Below, in pieces: positions 17,411 to 25,245 of a stretch of DNA of 64,000 nt. Within the stretch, counting starts at the first letter, position 1. The number at the start of each line of letters is the position of its first letter. Under the pieces are notes generated by a model that saw only the letters and a program-made list of their open reading frames with translations, did no database searches and was not told the DNA's origin. The stretch comes from Acidobacteriaceae bacterium. GTDB taxonomy: Bacteria > Acidobacteriota > Terriglobia > Bryobacterales > Bryobacteraceae. The stretch covers positions 37,259 to 101,258 of the forward strand of contig JAFAYL010000024.1 in the NCBI GenBank assembly GCA_019240405.1. The letters run 5' to 3'. A program made the translations under genes and the position numbers.

Positions 17411-18252
17411 GATCTCGAATCAGTAAGCACCTAGCAGCATTACTTCTCATCTCGATGCCGGTTGTCGCACACCAACAAGCCCAGCAGCAAACCCAGCAAA
17501 GCCAACCGGCAGGTCAACAACCGCAAGGACCGCACGCGAAGTCACAGAAAGAACTCGATGCATTGAGGCAAGTTCAGGCAGCGGAACAGGCCAGCAATTG
17601 GGATGCGGAAATTGCTGCCATCAACAACGTGCTCGAAAACTTTGCCGATACCGAATACAAGCCGATGCTGCTCAATGCGGCTATGCAGGCGGCGCAACGA
17701 AAAAATGATTATCCGCAAACTATCGTTTGGGGCGAGCGCGTTATTCAGAACGATCCCAAAGATTTTTCCGCCCGCATCATGATGGCGGCTACAATCGCGC
17801 AGCACACGCGCGAAAACGATCTGGATAAAGAGCAGAGTCTCAAGAAAATTGACGATTACGCTAACCAGGGTCTAGATCTGCTCAAAACGGCATCCGATAC
17901 GCCGCCAGTCGGTTCCAGCATGTCGGCCACCGATTACGCAGCTTACAAGAAAAATGAAGCGGGATTAGCCCACATGGCGCTGGGCAAAGCTAACGAAGTG
18001 CGGAAGAAGTATCCCGAAGCGATTGCCGAATACAAAACGGCATTGAGCATAGACCCTCGTCCGGACCCCACGACGATGGCTTATCTGTCTCAGGCATACA
18101 TCGAAAACAAGCAATACGACGACGCCATTGCGACTGCGGATAAAATTCTAGCCATGACCGACGTTTCGCCCCAAGTGAAACAGTTCGCCCAGGTGCAAAA
18201 AGACAACGCGACGAAATTGAAGGGAGCCGCCGCGCCTGCCGCGCCGAAATAG
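17407..18252 (+). CDS. exported TPR protein
   Basis: The 281-residue product has a short signal peptide (HLAALLLISMPVVA), a Gln-rich linker (AHQQAQQQTQQSQPAGQQPQ), and a mainly helical domain with recognisable TPR pairs near the C-terminus (KKYPEAIAEYKTALSIDPRP, AYIENKQYDDAIATADKILA). It overlaps the upstream TPR gene by 4 bp and ends 12 bp before rnc. Role unknown; the shared architecture suggests a periplasmic partner of the 15782-17410 product. Confidence 0.7.
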   Translation: MRSRISKHLAALLLISMPVVAHQQAQQQTQQSQPAGQQPQGPHAKSQKELDALRQVQAAEQASNWDAEIAAINNVLENFADTEYKPMLLNAAMQAAQRKNDYPQTIVWGERVIQNDPKDFSARIMMAATIAQHTRENDLDKEQSLKKIDDYANQGLDLLKTASDTPPVGSSMSATDYAAYKKNEAGLAHMALGKANEVRKKYPEAIAEYKTALSIDPRPDPTTMAYLSQAYIENKQYDDAIATADKILAMTDVSPQVKQFAQVQKDNATKLKGAAAPAAPK

Positions 18253-18264
18253 CTTTCCGGGTTA

Positions 18265-19035
18265 ATGAACGCTTCTATCGGAAGCTTAGAAGAAAAGATT
18301 GGATACTGGTTTCGCGATCCGAACCTGCTGCTGCGCGCTCTTACTCATCGCTCGTGGTTATCGGAGCGCGGATCGCCTCTGCATCCGGAGCATGATAACG
18401 AGCAGTTCGAGTTTTTAGGCGATTCGGTTCTTGGCTTCGTCGTAGCTGAGTCTCTCGTTCAATCTCATCCGACTCTTACCGAAGGGCAGCTCTCGAAATG
18501 GAAAGGGCATCTAGTAAGTGCGGTTTACTTGTATGCGCGGGCGGTTGAACTGGATTTGGGTCATTATCTGCGCCTCGGGAAAGGCGAAGCGCGAAATGTG
18601 GGACCAGGCCGCAAAACTCTACTCGCGAATGCTTTTGAAGCGGTGATTGCAGCCATACACGTGGATGGCGGCATTGAAGCGGCGCGCAATTTTGTACGAA
18701 GGCATGTCCTCGGCGGCATTGATGATCCGGACAAGATGGATTCTATCGGTATCGTCAGCCACAAAAGCTTGCTGCATGAAAGGGCGCAGGCGCTCAGGCT
18801 CCCCGTTCCGGAATATGAACTGGTGGAAACAAGCGGGCCCGAGCACGCGAAGGTGTTTACGATTGAGGCAAGGATCGGCGAACTAGCTAGCCGGGGGAAC
18901 GGGTCGTCAAAGAAGGAAGCAGGCCAGCATGCTGCGCGCCTGCTCCTGGATCGACTGAAGGATTTTGAAGTACGCGGCTCCGAATCAAGCGCTGACGACG
19001 AACCTACTTTGAGCGCCCACCGCGCGGCTGATTGA
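18265..19035 (+). CDS. rnc: ribonuclease III
   Basis: RNase III cleaves double-stranded RNA in rRNA maturation and mRNA turnover. The 256-residue protein has the signature NEQFEFLGDSVLG (45-57, with catalytic Glu49 and Asp53), a second metal region LLANAFEAVIAA, and a C-terminal double-stranded-RNA-binding domain ending GSSKKEAGQHAARLLLDRL. In the second metal site the position equivalent to E. coli Asp114 is Asn; I recall the same substitution in Bacteroidota enzymes, so activity is probably retained. The last 32 bp overlap the convergent MerR-type gene. Confidence 0.94.
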   Translation: MNASIGSLEEKIGYWFRDPNLLLRALTHRSWLSERGSPLHPEHDNEQFEFLGDSVLGFVVAESLVQSHPTLTEGQLSKWKGHLVSAVYLYARAVELDLGHYLRLGKGEARNVGPGRKTLLANAFEAVIAAIHVDGGIEAARNFVRRHVLGGIDDPDKMDSIGIVSHKSLLHERAQALRLPVPEYELVETSGPEHAKVFTIEARIGELASRGNGSSKKEAGQHAARLLLDRLKDFEVRGSESSADDEPTLSAHRAAD

Positions 19036-19420
19036 GGATTTCGAGAATCTCTTTCAGCTCTCGACGCAACTCGTGGTAAAGCGCGGAAGTGGCCGAGAAC
19101 AACTCAACCTGCGTTCGGGACGGAGTGGTCTTCTTGTTATCTCGCTTCGGTTTTGCTTCGAGAATTTTGCGCGCACCCTCGATGGTGAACCGCTTGTCGT
19201 AGAGCAGGCGCTTGATCTCGAGCACCAGCTCGACATCTTTCCGCTTGTACAAGCGATGCCCGGTTCCGGATTTCTTGGGTCCCAGGCTGCCAAATTCGGA
19301 TTCCCAGAACCGCAGCACGTACGGCTTGATACCCGCCAGCTTGGCGACTTCGCCGATCCGAAAGTACAGCTTATCTGGAATTTCCGGATTTGGACCACGC
19401 TTTGCGGCCAAATCTTCCAT
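19004..19420 (-). CDS. MerR-family transcriptional regulator
   Basis: This 138-residue protein has a winged-helix MerR DNA-binding domain at residues 19-90 (YFRIGEVAKLAGIKPYVLRF, WESEFGSLGPKKSGTGHRLY, KRKDVELVLEIKRLLYDKRF) and a short C-terminal coiled-coil region. It lacks an effector-binding domain and conserved metal-binding cysteines, like the minimal MerR/HTH regulators common in Acidobacteriota and Deltaproteobacteria, so the signal is unknown. It is convergent with rnc and overlaps it by 32 bp. It lies upstream of nothing on its own strand within the next 60 bp except the 3' region toward the rnc gene. Confidence 0.88.
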   Translation of the reverse strand: MEDLAAKRGPNPEIPDKLYFRIGEVAKLAGIKPYVLRFWESEFGSLGPKKSGTGHRLYKRKDVELVLEIKRLLYDKRFTIEGARKILEAKPKRDNKKTTPSRTQVELFSATSALYHELRRELKEILEILNQPRGGRSK

Positions 19421-19487
19421 CGACTGACCTTAATTGTAGCGGAGAAACGGCAAGCAGGCGAATCGCGGAGCGCGATAAAGGCGTTCG

Positions 19488-21950
19488 CTACTGGAGCTTT
19501 TGACGAACTGCTTCGAGCGTATCTTTTGCCCAGGCGTTTTGAGGTGAGAGGCCGAGAATAATAGTGAGTTCCTTCTGTTCGGCCTGCAGGTCCGCCTGCT
19601 TCGCGCACAGTTTGGCGCGATTTTCGCGCGCGACTATGAGGTTGGGCTCGAGCTCAATAGCCTTGTCGAGGTTGGCTCTGGCTGAATCCAATTGCCCAAG
19701 GTCCAGGTACGCCCACCCGAGATCGTTGTAAGCGGACGCGAATTCGGGCTCCAACTGAATGGCTTTCTGATAATCCTCGAGCGCGAGTTGGTGCTGCCCC
19801 AGGCGAGATTTGGCGAGACCGCGGCGACGATGCGCTTCTGCCCAATCGGGCGCCTGGTGGACCACTTTATCGAAGGCATCCAGCGCGACCTGGTACTCTT
19901 TGTTGTCGTAAGCGGCGCGCCCGCGTAGGAACAACGCCATCACCGCGTCGGGCTGCAGTTTCAGCGCATCATCTGCGTCTGCCTCCGCCTGCGCGTATTT
20001 GTGCGCGTGCAAACGCATGTAGCCGCGAGCGAGAAATTCGTCTGGTGTTTTGGGCTGCCAGGTTGGATCTGGTTCCTGGGCTTGCGGTGCTCCGGCAGTG
20101 GAGGCGGGGCTTTGAGGCGCTCCGAACCTAGTCCCCACTTCGAAGGTCCCCTTGACTTCGATCGGTTGCCCGTTTAGCTCAGCAGGGCGGAAACGCCAAT
20201 GTTTGATTTCTTCGATTGTTTTCTCGGCCCAAGCAGTGGACGTCGTGTTCAGGAGAGAGACGTCCTGCGGTTTCCCTTGCGAGTCGACCGTCAAGGCCAC
20301 CTTCAAGTCGGAATTAGCCGGGTCGTCCTTTGGATTTTCCGGAATTTTACCGTGCGTAAGCTCTGGACGAATAGCTCCAGAGGGAAGGTTTAGCTGCAGG
20401 CTGGCGATTTGATTGTCGTGATGCGGCGCGACCAAGAGACGGAAGTTGACTTCAATGTTTGCGGTTACCGCTACCGGTTCGCCGTTTATCGTGGCGGGTT
20501 TGAACCGCCAGGAGGCGATTGCGCGAATCGCCATCTCATCCAAGCCGAAGCCAGCGCCGCGCTCCACTTTTATGTTTTGTGGGACGCCAGCGGTGTCTAT
20601 CACAGCAGAGCAAACGACTATCGCGCTAACACCGGCGTGGCGAGCTTCGTCCGTGTACTCTGCTTCGGTTTTAGAAACGATGACGGGTTCAACATCCGCA
20701 CGAGGCTGATTCGGCTGTTTTGGAGTTGGGATGGCCGCCGGCAATTGTCCTTGCTGGGCCGCAGCCACGGCCTGTCTCGCCCATTGATCATTGGGCGAAA
20801 TGCGAAGAATAAGATTGAGTTCAGCCAGTTCATCTGGCCACCTCTTCTGAGTTCCGAAGAGAATCGCCCGATTCTCGCGGGCTCGCACAAAGTCGGGTTC
20901 GAGCTCGATCGCCTTGCTCAGATTAGTTGTGGCTTTGTCGAATTGGTTGAGCTCGCGGTATGCCCAGCCTAGATCGTTATAGCCTGCCGCTACGTATGGA
21001 TTGAGCTGAATAGCTTTTTGATAATCCGGGACGGCTAAGTCGTGATGGCCGCTGTAAGAGTAACTCAGTCCGCGGAAGAGATAGCCCCGCGGCCAATTCG
21101 GCCTTGCCTGAATTACTTTATTGAAATCTTCAATGGCGGTTGAGTAGTCCTTTTCTTCATAAGCGGTACGCCCATGCAAGAACAAGGCGATAGAGGAATC
21201 GGGATATAACTTCAGAGCTTCTTCGGCGTCGGTTTTGGCAGCAGAATTTTGGTGTAAGTTAAGCCGCACAAAACCGCGAGCCAGGAATTCTTCTGCGGTT
21301 TGCGGTTTCCAGTTAGGATCGGGCCCGGAGGGGGCCGAAGCGGTGGGCGGCACGGGCGTGGTTGCCGGAGTTTGCGCCAGTTGTATCGGTTTAGGCTGAG
21401 GCGCGACGTACTTCGCACTCAGAACGTGATGGATATCGCTATAAATCAGATCTTCGCTGTCAGGGCGCTCGCCCACGCGGTAGGCCGCGATGATTCCGTC
21501 CTTGTCAATTACAGCAATGGTCGGTAAGTTTCTAGCACCATACTGGCGAATGACAGCCGCGTTTTCCCGCGTCAGCACGATGCGGTAGGTCAGCTTATTT
21601 TTTGCGACAAACCTACGGACCGTATCTTCCGGTTCTTCCGAATTGACGCCGAGGACGACGACATTCTTCTTTGCAAATTGCTTGGAGAGGCGTTCGATGG
21701 CGGGAATTTCGGCGCGGCAAGGACCGCACCAGGCCGCCCAAAAATCAAGGACAACGACTTGGCCTTTGAGCGAGCGCAACTCGACATCGTGACCACCGAG
21801 GTCTTTCAGGTGAAAATCAGGCGCAGCATGCCCAACGAAATAATCGGCCATGGATTGAGGCTTTTGAGCGAGGCCGGGCCCTACTGAGACGGCCCCAAGC
21901 GTGAGAATTACGAACGCATCTCTCCAGAACTGCTGCCGTAGGCGTGGCAT
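19488..21950 (-). CDS. exported thioredoxin-like / TPR / TonB-C / TPR fusion protein
   Basis: This 820-residue multidomain protein has a signal peptide (residues 1-28), then a TlpA/ResA-like redoxin domain with an intact WCGPC active site (Cys75, Cys78) and the cis-Pro loop (ARNLPTIAVIDKDG). Next come four TPRs, a TonB C-terminal-like domain (YTDEARHAGVSAIVVCSAVI through AIASWRFKPATINGEPV), a second degenerate copy (KHWRFRPAELNGQPIEV), and a second TPR block like the first. The two halves (TPR plus TonB-C) appear duplicated. Redoxins of this type handle periplasmic disulfides or haem maturation; the fusion suggests a scaffold with redox input. A Shine-Dalgarno GGAG sits 7 bp before ATG 21950. 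Confidence 0.8.
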   Translation of the reverse strand: MPRLRQQFWRDAFVILTLGAVSVGPGLAQKPQSMADYFVGHAAPDFHLKDLGGHDVELRSLKGQVVVLDFWAAWCGPCRAEIPAIERLSKQFAKKNVVVLGVNSEEPEDTVRRFVAKNKLTYRIVLTRENAAVIRQYGARNLPTIAVIDKDGIIAAYRVGERPDSEDLIYSDIHHVLSAKYVAPQPKPIQLAQTPATTPVPPTASAPSGPDPNWKPQTAEEFLARGFVRLNLHQNSAAKTDAEEALKLYPDSSIALFLHGRTAYEEKDYSTAIEDFNKVIQARPNWPRGYLFRGLSYSYSGHHDLAVPDYQKAIQLNPYVAAGYNDLGWAYRELNQFDKATTNLSKAIELEPDFVRARENRAILFGTQKRWPDELAELNLILRISPNDQWARQAVAAAQQGQLPAAIPTPKQPNQPRADVEPVIVSKTEAEYTDEARHAGVSAIVVCSAVIDTAGVPQNIKVERGAGFGLDEMAIRAIASWRFKPATINGEPVAVTANIEVNFRLLVAPHHDNQIASLQLNLPSGAIRPELTHGKIPENPKDDPANSDLKVALTVDSQGKPQDVSLLNTTSTAWAEKTIEEIKHWRFRPAELNGQPIEVKGTFEVGTRFGAPQSPASTAGAPQAQEPDPTWQPKTPDEFLARGYMRLHAHKYAQAEADADDALKLQPDAVMALFLRGRAAYDNKEYQVALDAFDKVVHQAPDWAEAHRRRGLAKSRLGQHQLALEDYQKAIQLEPEFASAYNDLGWAYLDLGQLDSARANLDKAIELEPNLIVARENRAKLCAKQADLQAEQKELTIILGLSPQNAWAKDTLEAVRQKLQ

Positions 21951-22034
21951 TATATTCTCCAGAAGGTTAGCGCGTTAAGAATAGGTTATCTCTCTGGGTC
22001 GGACTGTGCGCTGCGGGTACGCATGCGACCATGC

Positions 22035-25000
22035 TTATAGTCGCTCATAGAATCGCCGAAAGGCAGAGCCATACGTTTGGCCCGCGTCACTCCAAACCTC
22101 CTTGAATGTCGGACTTGTTTTCCAGTGCTGGAATAACCTAATCCATCCAGCATTCTCCGGATGCTCGACCTGTGCGTCGTCCTCCAAATTGAGATCGAGA
22201 TAAACCTCTTCCATCAACTGAATGAAATCGATAATAAGCAGTTTCGCTTTTCGCATCTCAGGCGAGAGTGGATCAGGGCGCGGGTTCGATAAGAATCCGG
22301 GAAACACCTCAGCATCGAGGAACCGAAGGTTATCCGATTCCGACAATCTTCCGATCAACTCAGAGTAGGCACTTGCATGTTTCGTAAAAGCGCCGGCCGC
22401 CGCTGTCACGGGCGGCATCCAATCCTGCTTCAAGTCTTTAAAAATAGCTTTCAGATCGGCTGGGGTTTGGGGGCTTGTTACTCGATGAAATACCTTCTCG
22501 ACTACGTGCTTGCCCAGGGCTCGGTAACTTTCAAACTTCGATTCGGTGAAGAACTGATTAAGTGTTGAGTCGTGCGGAAAAGCAGGATCAGCTTTCTTGT
22601 ATTGGGTTACATCATAGGTTTCGTCTCCCGTCAAACTTGCCTTTAGATACAGTAGAGTGCCATAAGATCCATCGTTGTAACTTATCGTTCCCGTGGCGCA
22701 ATGGACTTGACTCAAGCCACCGTCCAGGAAAATTCGTTTTGGCGAGATCGTGACTGAATGGCCGAAATCGATGCGAATTTTTCGGATGGCTCCGCCGAGC
22801 GACTCGAACTGGTACGTCTTATCTTCTTCGCCGTCACAAACAATAATGAAGCGGCACTTTCGGCGTGCTAATTCGTATAGCCCCAGGTTTTCGAAATGTC
22901 CGCCGTCAGAAAGATTCACGTACTTCGAGTCTTCCGTAGTGAGGCCAAGCAACTCTGAGATCAAATATTTAAACGCGATGCGAGGACCGGGAGTGGCGGC
23001 GGGCGCAGGCATCCGAGTATTGCCAATCCACCACCCTAAGCGAACGTTAAACAAGGTGAGCAGAAACGCAGTGGTGGGGTCGGTGTGATAACCCCAATTG
23101 GGATTTGCGGCAGCGCCTGAAATCGAGGTCGCCGTACCGATGTGCGGTCCGCCTGGATCTGCGAAGTTTTCGGTTTTGATAAAACCGTTCGGGTCGTGAT
23201 TGGGGACATAGCCGCAAAACTTCGGAGTAAACACAAAAGAGCTTGCCTTGCGTTCCTGCCATGCCAGCTCGGATCCATGATTGAGGTTCAAGGCACAGTT
23301 AAATATTGCGAATGGGCCTAAATAACCTCTATCCGGATCCAGATCTACGAGAGGAATGTCATCCCTTGGATCGAAGCCGGTGAACGCATTCGGCCTTCGC
23401 TGGCCTACATGGCTTGCGCCCAGATAACATCGGACGAGCCGGTTTTTATAAAAATGGCTCATCGAAAATTCGTTGATGTTAAAGCGCGCCGAAAGCAGCA
23501 AGGCGATTACAAAGATCGCGATGACGGCCGCGGTAAGCCGGACAGTTCCGTGCGCATCGAGCGATAAGACTGCAAGACCTGACGCGTTGTCGTGAAAGTT
23601 AGCGAGCACCGTGTTTACGGATAGAAAAGAGATTGTGGAAATTGCGATTAGAATGCCGAGCAGCGCGACGGGAGGCGCGTACTCTGCCAGCAACTCGAGT
23701 TTCGACTTCTTAGCGGCGCCTGCCGTCTCGGTGCGTTTACCTGAAGTGGCAGAACTCTTGCCGCTTAGCACGCCGATCAATGTGGCGGCAATCCAGCTGA
23801 GGACGACCGTCACTCCCAGGCTTTTAACGTACTGAAACAGCCAAATGACGCCAAGAGGAGCGAAGGCCGCTAAAGCGAACCAGCTTGCCCAAAGCGAACC
23901 GGTGATCACGAGTTTGGCCGAAAGTCGCGAATACCATTCTCTCGCGGCGTCGGGAAAATCGACGCCCATCAAGCCTACTAGCAGCGCAACACCTCCAGCA
24001 AGAGCCAAGTTAGTAAACGCCGGACCCCAACTCATGCTCTGCCACATGCCGATTGCAGTTGGACCGATATCAAACTGCTTCAACGAAATGCGGGTTTGCG
24101 TGTGAGCAAGATACGAAACCAGCTTCTGATCGAGCACTAATAAGAAGAAGGTCGCCAACGCACATACAACAGCTATGATTCCTGCGAGAAAGGCTCGATA
24201 CGCCTTCCATCCGGGTGTTTTGCAATGACGCTCGCGATAGCACAGCCAAAAACCCCCGTGACTCAGCGTAATCCCAAATAGCGTAAGGAGAGCGAAGTAA
24301 GTAATGAAACCTGTCAGAGGGTGTAGCGGATTGAAATGCCCGGTGGCAATCAAAAAGCTAATCAGGACAGATATCAGCCACAGAGGCGCAATGACAGTTC
24401 CCCAGACAGATACATCGTTATCCGGAGACATTCGTTTCGATCGGGTGTTGAATTCACGAGCGACGATTGGACCAAGATTTCTCGCGATCCGAATAACTGT
24501 CCAAAGGATCGATGCCAAGATCAAGGCGTCAAGAACGCGAGGGGCGTACTCGGAGAGGTGCGCTACGGCTTCAAGCGCTCGGGCGAAGTTGCCGATCAAT
24601 AATGGCATCAAGAGCACGGCCGCTATGAACAAATAAAGAATGATTTGATTCAGGATTGTATTGCGCAGCCAGATAGTTCCGATCACCCAGGTGTCAGGGC
24701 TTAGCAATCCGAGTTGCGGCGACAAATAGTTGCTGTACTTGCGAAGAAAGGTGATGGGGTCTTCGGAAGCTTTTCCAGGCTTGGACTCTTCTGCCGAAAG
24801 GTAACTTTCGTAATCCAAGAAATTGTTTCCTGCCGCATCTCTGAGTTGTTTATACGGCTCCCGCTTGACCAGTCCGTGGAACCAACTTCCGATATAGCCA
24901 CCGCCGGATACTGTCGAAAGGTAATCGGCAAATCTTAATAATTTGTATCCAGCTAGTCCCTGAAGAATACCCAGATTAAAAGTTGCACTCCGAATGCCTC

Positions 25001-25145
25001 CACCGGAAAAGCAGATTCCGAAAAGCGTGTTTCTAAGGTCACGATCGATCTCGTCATCACTCTGCTCGTTGGCGAACAAATTTTTTCGTCGGGTTATTAA
25101 CGCTCTCCGCTCGGCTTCGAGCACGGATTCAAGATTTTCGGGCAT
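22035..25145 (-). CDS. membrane patatin-like phospholipase
   Basis: The 1036-residue protein has a split patatin-like lipid acyl hydrolase domain. The N-terminal part carries the oxyanion loop ICFSGGGIRSATFNLG and the nucleophile motif STVSGGGYIGSW; the C-terminal part carries the catalytic Asp in LSDGGHFENLGLYELA. Between them lie about nine hydrophobic segments (residues roughly 165-560), so the enzyme is integral to the membrane. Patatins cleave acyl chains from membrane lipids with a Ser-Asp dyad. An AAGGA 9 bp before ATG 25145 supports the start. The gene is divergent from the cytochrome c lipoprotein at 25246, with a shared 100-bp control region. Confidence 0.82.
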   Translation of the reverse strand: MPENLESVLEAERRALITRRKNLFANEQSDDEIDRDLRNTLFGICFSGGGIRSATFNLGILQGLAGYKLLRFADYLSTVSGGGYIGSWFHGLVKREPYKQLRDAAGNNFLDYESYLSAEESKPGKASEDPITFLRKYSNYLSPQLGLLSPDTWVIGTIWLRNTILNQIILYLFIAAVLLMPLLIGNFARALEAVAHLSEYAPRVLDALILASILWTVIRIARNLGPIVAREFNTRSKRMSPDNDVSVWGTVIAPLWLISVLISFLIATGHFNPLHPLTGFITYFALLTLFGITLSHGGFWLCYRERHCKTPGWKAYRAFLAGIIAVVCALATFFLLVLDQKLVSYLAHTQTRISLKQFDIGPTAIGMWQSMSWGPAFTNLALAGGVALLVGLMGVDFPDAAREWYSRLSAKLVITGSLWASWFALAAFAPLGVIWLFQYVKSLGVTVVLSWIAATLIGVLSGKSSATSGKRTETAGAAKKSKLELLAEYAPPVALLGILIAISTISFLSVNTVLANFHDNASGLAVLSLDAHGTVRLTAAVIAIFVIALLLSARFNINEFSMSHFYKNRLVRCYLGASHVGQRRPNAFTGFDPRDDIPLVDLDPDRGYLGPFAIFNCALNLNHGSELAWQERKASSFVFTPKFCGYVPNHDPNGFIKTENFADPGGPHIGTATSISGAAANPNWGYHTDPTTAFLLTLFNVRLGWWIGNTRMPAPAATPGPRIAFKYLISELLGLTTEDSKYVNLSDGGHFENLGLYELARRKCRFIIVCDGEEDKTYQFESLGGAIRKIRIDFGHSVTISPKRIFLDGGLSQVHCATGTISYNDGSYGTLLYLKASLTGDETYDVTQYKKADPAFPHDSTLNQFFTESKFESYRALGKHVVEKVFHRVTSPQTPADLKAIFKDLKQDWMPPVTAAAGAFTKHASAYSELIGRLSESDNLRFLDAEVFPGFLSNPRPDPLSPEMRKAKLLIIDFIQLMEEVYLDLNLEDDAQVEHPENAGWIRLFQHWKTSPTFKEVWSDAGQTYGSAFRRFYERL

Positions 25146-25245
25146 GCAATGGTTCCTTCATGTGAGGCGCTAAATATATCATGTAACCAGCACAGACCTC
25201 GGTTTGTAAGTGATTCAAAGTTTCCAACGCAGGAAGGCGAACACG
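25146..25245. promoter_or_regulatory. shared divergent control region, patatin / cytochrome c
   Basis: This 100-bp gap serves two divergent genes. On the minus strand an AT-rich segment (TATATT-like, near 25172-25185) could be a -10 for the patatin gene, followed by AAGGA before ATG 25145. On the plus strand an AGGAAGG at 25229-25235 is a strong ribosome-binding site for ATG 25246. No operator repeat was identified. Confidence 0.35.
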
